Source: Taibaiella lutea (GTDB lineage Bacteria; Bacteroidota; Bacteroidia; Chitinophagales; Chitinophagaceae). From it: a stretch of DNA of 64,000 bases. Every line of letters begins with the position of its first letter. Within the stretch, counting starts at the first letter, position 1. This document shows positions 60,938-64,000 of the stretch, in pieces. The notes under the pieces are model-generated. The model did no database searches and was not told the origin of the DNA. It saw nothing but the letters and a program-made list of their open reading frames with translations. The stretch lies in NCBI RefSeq assembly GCF_008629695.1, contig NZ_VWSH01000004.1, positions 186,001-250,000 of the forward strand. Direction: 5' to 3'. The translations under genes and the position numbers were made by a program.

Positions 60938-61257
60938 CTTGTAAATATTGATTTAGAAATGATTGTTTATTAATATCGCCTGAATACAGGCCTCTGTTTA
61001 ACCGGCCGCGAAGATAGAACAGCATTCATGCAGGCATTTTCATAATCGGGAATTTCGCTTTCATAATCGGGAAAAGCATGTCAGGCAAATGTCATATTAT
61101 GGAGCTCGATGATTATAATCAATGGAACTTATTTGTAGTTACGCATTGAAGAAAATAATTCAACCATTCAGCCATCCGGCAATTAAATAAATGTAAGCGT
61201 CGGCCCTCCCTTTAAGGCCTCTGCTACTTTCAATCATAAATCCCATAAATTTGCCCC
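60938..61257. other. Regulatory spacer upstream of the siderophore receptor
   Basis: A 320-bp spacer between divergent genes with no coding sequence. It contains two direct repeats TTTCATAATCGGGAA 21 bp apart (61038-61073) and a TAAATTTG box (61246-61253) close to the GNAT-like gene start. No Fur-type box was recognised. Confidence 0.6.
61038..61073 (-). promoter_or_regulatory. Pair of 15-bp direct repeats (candidate regulator site)
   Basis: TTTCATAATCGGGAA at 61038-61052 and again at 61059-61073, 21 bp apart (two helical turns), 100-136 bp upstream of the TonB receptor start. On the receptor's strand it reads TTCCCGATTATGAAA. Spacing and position resemble AraC-type activator half-sites (inference). 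Confidence 0.5.
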
Positions 61258-62415
61258 ATGAAGTTTCAAATGAAAGAGGTGGTCAGCGCCCGCGAAGCCA
61301 GACAGTTTCTGGATCTGCCCCTTGCTATATATAATAATGACTCCAACTGGATTCGCCCGTTGGATAAAGACATTGAAGATGTATTTGATGTCAATAAAAA
61401 TAAATTCTTCAAACACGGTGTTTGTAAGCGATGGTTGTTAGTCAATAAACAGGAAGAAGTAATCGGGCGCATTGCCGCTTTTATCAATAATAAGTACAAG
61501 CAGGAACAGCCCACGGGCGGCATTGGTTTTTTTGAATGCATCAACAATCAGGAAGCGGCGAATTTTATGCTGGACCATTGCAAAGAATGGCTTGCCAAAC
61601 AGGGTATGGAAGCTATGGACGGCCCTATAAACTTTGGAGAACGCGACCGTTGGTGGGGCCTTGTAGTAGAAGGTTATTTTGAACCTTTGTATTGCATGAA
61701 CTACAATCCGCCTTATTATAAAGACTTGTTTGAATATTATGGTTTTCAGGTTTATTTCAATCAGGAATGCTATGGCATGAAAATCGTTTATGAATTTCAG
61801 GATAAGTTCTATACGCGTCATGAGGAATTATCGAAAAATGAAGACCTGCATGCCGAAAAGATATTGAAAAGTGACCTTGACAAATATGCAAAGGACTTTA
61901 CTTACATCTACAATAAAGCATGGGCAAGCCACGGACAAGGCAAGTCGCTGGACGAACGCCAGGCTGTAAAGATGTTCCGATCCATGAAGCCTGTAATGGA
62001 TGAACGCCTGAACTGGATTGTCTATCATAAACAGGAGCCTGTTGCATGCTGGATAAACCTTCCGGATCTGAACCAGTATTTCAAACACCTGAATGGTAAA
62101 TTCGGATTGTACCACAAACTCAAATTCCTGTTGCTTCAGAAATTCGGTAAATGCGAACGTGCGTTGGGGCTTGTCTTTGGCATCATTCCTGAATGGCAGG
62201 GGAAAGGCATGGATGCGTACATAATATTGGAAGGTTCAAAGGTTATATGCTTTGAAACGCCTTATAAAGATTATGAGATGCAATGGATAGGCGATTTCAA
62301 TCCTAAAATGATTAACGTAGCACAAAACCTCGGGGCACATGTGACGCGCCGCCTGAGTACTTACAGGTATTTGTTCGACAGGCAGAAAGAATTTAAACGT
62401 CACCCGATGCTGTAG
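61258..62415 (+). CDS. GNAT-fold-like protein of unknown function
   Basis: 385 residues, cytoplasmic. The N-terminal 40 residues (FLDLPLAIYNNDSNWIRPLDKDIEDVFD) and the segment WLLVNKQEEVIGRIAAFINNKY are like the GNAT fold of a conserved Bacteroidota family. A second acetyltransferase-like part is in the C-terminal half (LVFGIIPEWQGKGMDAYIILEGSKV, about 305-330), suggesting two tandem GNAT-like domains. The usual acetyl-CoA motif (RxxGxG/A) is only partly visible in QGKGMDA. Substrate unknown. Its 3' end is followed by the double-hairpin repeat at 62444-62500. Confidence 0.65.
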   Translation: MKFQMKEVVSAREARQFLDLPLAIYNNDSNWIRPLDKDIEDVFDVNKNKFFKHGVCKRWLLVNKQEEVIGRIAAFINNKYKQEQPTGGIGFFECINNQEAANFMLDHCKEWLAKQGMEAMDGPINFGERDRWWGLVVEGYFEPLYCMNYNPPYYKDLFEYYGFQVYFNQECYGMKIVYEFQDKFYTRHEELSKNEDLHAEKILKSDLDKYAKDFTYIYNKAWASHGQGKSLDERQAVKMFRSMKPVMDERLNWIVYHKQEPVACWINLPDLNQYFKHLNGKFGLYHKLKFLLLQKFGKCERALGLVFGIIPEWQGKGMDAYIILEGSKVICFETPYKDYEMQWIGDFNPKMINVAQNLGAHVTRRLSTYRYLFDRQKEFKRHPML

Positions 62416-62443
62416 GAAGTCTGAGGTAAAGAATCTATTGTTA

Positions 62444-62500
62444 TTTTTAGTGGCGATGGGTTTTACCCATCGCTGATTTCTGTCGCCCTTTCAGGGCTTA
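62444..62500. repeat. Dispersed double-hairpin element, copy 2
   Basis: GCGATGGGTTTTACCCATCGC at 62453-62473 and GCCCTTTCAGGGC at 62485-62497, almost identical to the block at 6003-6058, and in the same place after a plus-strand gene. A further inverted GCCCTGAAAGG follows at about 62510-62521. Confidence 0.8.
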
Positions 62501-62570
62501 ATCAGCGTGAGCCCTGAAAGGACGGAATAGCCTTTATAACACTGAAAGACGGATTGATTTTGTGCCGGAT

Positions 62571-62601
62571 TTTGACTAAGCAAGCAATTACCTTATTTTT
62601 A
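62571..62601 (+). promoter_or_regulatory. Probable promoter of the TPR gene
   Basis: TTTG (62571-62574), 19-bp spacer, TATTTTTA (62594-62601), a one-base variant of TAnnTTTG. It ends 29 bp upstream of the ATG at 62631. Confidence 0.45.
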
Positions 62602-62630
62602 CGCCCATTAAACTACCAAGAACGGACGGA

Positions 62631-63707
62631 ATGCAGAAATCAATACTTATTGCAGGTATTTCCTTAATTACTTTATTTCATAATCAGGCATCGGCGCAGG
62701 ATGCGGGCGGCACTGAAGTGCAGCGCATGCAAAGCAGTGCGCAGGATTTCCTCAACAGGGGCGATTATCCCAATGCCATTATGATGTATAGCCAGGCCAT
62801 ACGCATGGCGCCTTCTGATGTTTCGTTAAGAAGGGACCTTGCCTACGCTTATTTCCTGAGCGGCGATTTGAAGAAAGCAAAAGAAGTGATTGACCCTGTT
62901 GTTGCCTCGAATGTAGCTGATGAACTGACGTATCAGGTAGCGAGTGGGGTAGAGAACGGACTGGGCAATCCGGGCAAGGCTCGTCGCATATTGAACGACG
63001 GTATTGCCAAATTCAGTTATTCCGGTGTGCTGTACAATGCCAAAGGCAATTTACTGATGACGGATAAGAGCACGAAAGCTGCTTTGGAAGCTTATTCCAC
63101 AGGCATTAAAGTAGAACCGGGCTATCCGATGAATTATTACAATGCATCCAAGATTTATTTCCAGAACAATAATGCGGTATGGTCTTTATTATATGCGGAA
63201 ATTTATCTGAACCTCGACCCTTCTTCAAGGCGTACCATAGAGATGAAGAAAATGATGGTAGATGCTTACAGGCTGTTATTTACACCGGATAATAATGATG
63301 CATTGCCGACCTTCAATGCCAAATCGGGAACAGAAACAGAAGTCGGCTCCTTTGAAGAAGCATTTAAAAAGATAATGCAACAGGGCGCTCCGGCTATAAC
63401 GGACGGACTGAACACGGAAAACCTGATTATGCTGCGCACAAGGTTTATGCTGGCATGGTACAATTCTTTCTCCATCAATTATCCTTTTACGCTGTTCACG
63501 CTGCAAAACAAAATGCTGCATGACGGCGTGTTTGATGCCTATAATCAATGGCTTTTCGGCGCTGCGGATAATTCTGCGGAATTCAGCCTGTGGTTAAAAA
63601 CCAACAGCAAGGAATATGCCGCCTTTGAAAACTGGCGCAAGCAAAACCCTTTGCAGCCTGCATCTTACGATCCACAACCTAATAAAAACATTAAAATAAA
63701 AGATTAA
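62631..63707 (+). CDS. Secreted TPR-repeat protein
   Basis: 358 residues with signal peptide (about 1-22, NQASA-Q). Several TPR-like repeats are visible: SAQDFLNRGDYPNAIMMYSQAIRMAPSDVSLRRDLAYAYFLSGDLKKAKEVIDPV (about 36-92), then EAYSTGIKVEPGYPMNYYNASKIYFQNNNAVWSLLYAEIYLNLDPS. The C-terminal 130 residues are a separate helical part. No enzyme motif. It is directly upstream (5 bp to the first possible start, 71 bp to the chosen one) of the acyl carrier protein gene and likely co-transcribed with it. Its role with the lipid pathway is not known. Confidence 0.72.
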   Translation: MQKSILIAGISLITLFHNQASAQDAGGTEVQRMQSSAQDFLNRGDYPNAIMMYSQAIRMAPSDVSLRRDLAYAYFLSGDLKKAKEVIDPVVASNVADELTYQVASGVENGLGNPGKARRILNDGIAKFSYSGVLYNAKGNLLMTDKSTKAALEAYSTGIKVEPGYPMNYYNASKIYFQNNNAVWSLLYAEIYLNLDPSSRRTIEMKKMMVDAYRLLFTPDNNDALPTFNAKSGTETEVGSFEEAFKKIMQQGAPAITDGLNTENLIMLRTRFMLAWYNSFSINYPFTLFTLQNKMLHDGVFDAYNQWLFGAADNSAEFSLWLKTNSKEYAAFENWRKQNPLQPASYDPQPNKNIKIKD

Positions 63708-63778
63708 GAAAAATGAAAACGGGGCATGAACAAATAACCCCTGATTTCGTTTTTACACTTTATAAAGCTAATACAAGC

Positions 63779-64000
63779 ATGGAAGATTTAAAAGTTACAC
63801 TAAAGCAACAAATTATAGATGCCCTGAACCTGCAAGGCATGAAGCCTGAAGACATTGACGACAGTGCGCCTTTATTTGGCGATGCCGGTCTGGGCCTGGA
63901 CAGTATTGATTCGTTGGAGTTAATGGTTTTACTGGAAAGAAACTACGGTATTAAACTGACAGACGCATCCGAAGGCCGCAATGTATTGGCTAACATACAA
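63779..64000 (+). CDS. Acyl carrier protein, N-terminal part (cut by window edge)
   Basis: 74 residues readable. A classic ACP helix pattern with the phosphopantetheine site in LGLDSIDSLELMVLLE (Ser in LDSID). The frame is open back to an ATG at 63713, but the extra 22 residues (MKTGHEQITPDF...) do not look like ACP, so the ATG at 63779 is chosen. The DSID form and the ERNYGIKLTDASEGR helix resemble ACPs of arylpolyene/flexirubin and other secondary lipid clusters rather than the housekeeping DSLD type. The gene continues beyond the window, so the cluster cannot be judged. Confidence 0.85.
   Translation, partial: MEDLKVTLKQQIIDALNLQGMKPEDIDDSAPLFGDAGLGLDSIDSLELMVLLERNYGIKLTDASEGRNVLANIQ

Noticed and set aside
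63713-63778. Longer ACP start giving 22 extra residues
   Set aside because: The added residues are not ACP-like; the ATG at 63779 gives the normal N-terminus.

Overview
The window looks like a chromosome segment from a low-GC Bacteroidota bacterium, most likely Chitinophagaceae or a close relative. The evidence is a GldD lipoprotein, a PorD-type (DUF4835) protein and a secreted protein with a type IX sorting tail, DUF5686 and DUF4296 proteins, a Bacteroidetes-type putative porin, an Rpb6/omega-like subunit, and several promoters fitting the Bacteroidetes pattern TTG-N19-21-TAnnTTTG. No phage, transposase, plasmid or CRISPR gene was seen. Both ends cut genes: a ketosynthase at the left edge and an acyl carrier protein at the right.

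Left part (1-6.5 kb). A minus-strand cluster encodes a geranylgeranyl-reductase-like FAD oxidoreductase, a class I methyltransferase, a type III polyketide synthase, a FabI-like reductase, a FabZ-like dehydratase and a ketosynthase. An acyl-CoA dehydrogenase is divergent to it. The set looks like a small lipid/phenolic polyketide pathway with its own chain-building enzymes. Behind the dehydrogenase lies a strictly phased 41-bp tandem repeat array. From 6.5 to 17 kb: an MscS channel, a class C beta-lactamase-like hydrolase, a LytS/LytTR pair, a giant ABC permease-M1 peptidase fusion with its ATPase, and YchF.

Middle (17-47 kb). Mostly housekeeping and envelope genes: a glycosyltransferase, PBP2-RodA with a divergent orphan histidine kinase, PurB, a DUF5686 outer-membrane protein, two pseudouridine synthases, a multi-PAS histidine kinase, an amino-acid permease, a PNGase F-related secreted protein, QueG, a putative porin and DnaK. 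Convergent gene ends carry strong hairpins, several of them from dispersed palindrome families.

Right part (47-64 kb). An XRE-cupin regulator faces a tight operon bamD-rpoZ-coaBC-porD-DUF4296-gldD, followed by tRNA-Leu(GAG). The most interesting system is a five-gene translationally coupled operon at 52.8-56.7 kb: RsbR, RsbS and RsbT homologues, a fused RsbT-like kinase/PP2C phosphatase, and a histidine kinase whose N-terminus resembles a degenerate RsbT domain. It looks like a stressosome wired to a two-component phosphorelay instead of a sigma factor. It is followed by a 0.6-kb block of alternating palindromes, then a siderophore receptor with its PepSY membrane partner, a GNAT-like protein, a TPR protein and the cut ACP gene.

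All identifications come from reading the sequence; no database search was run.
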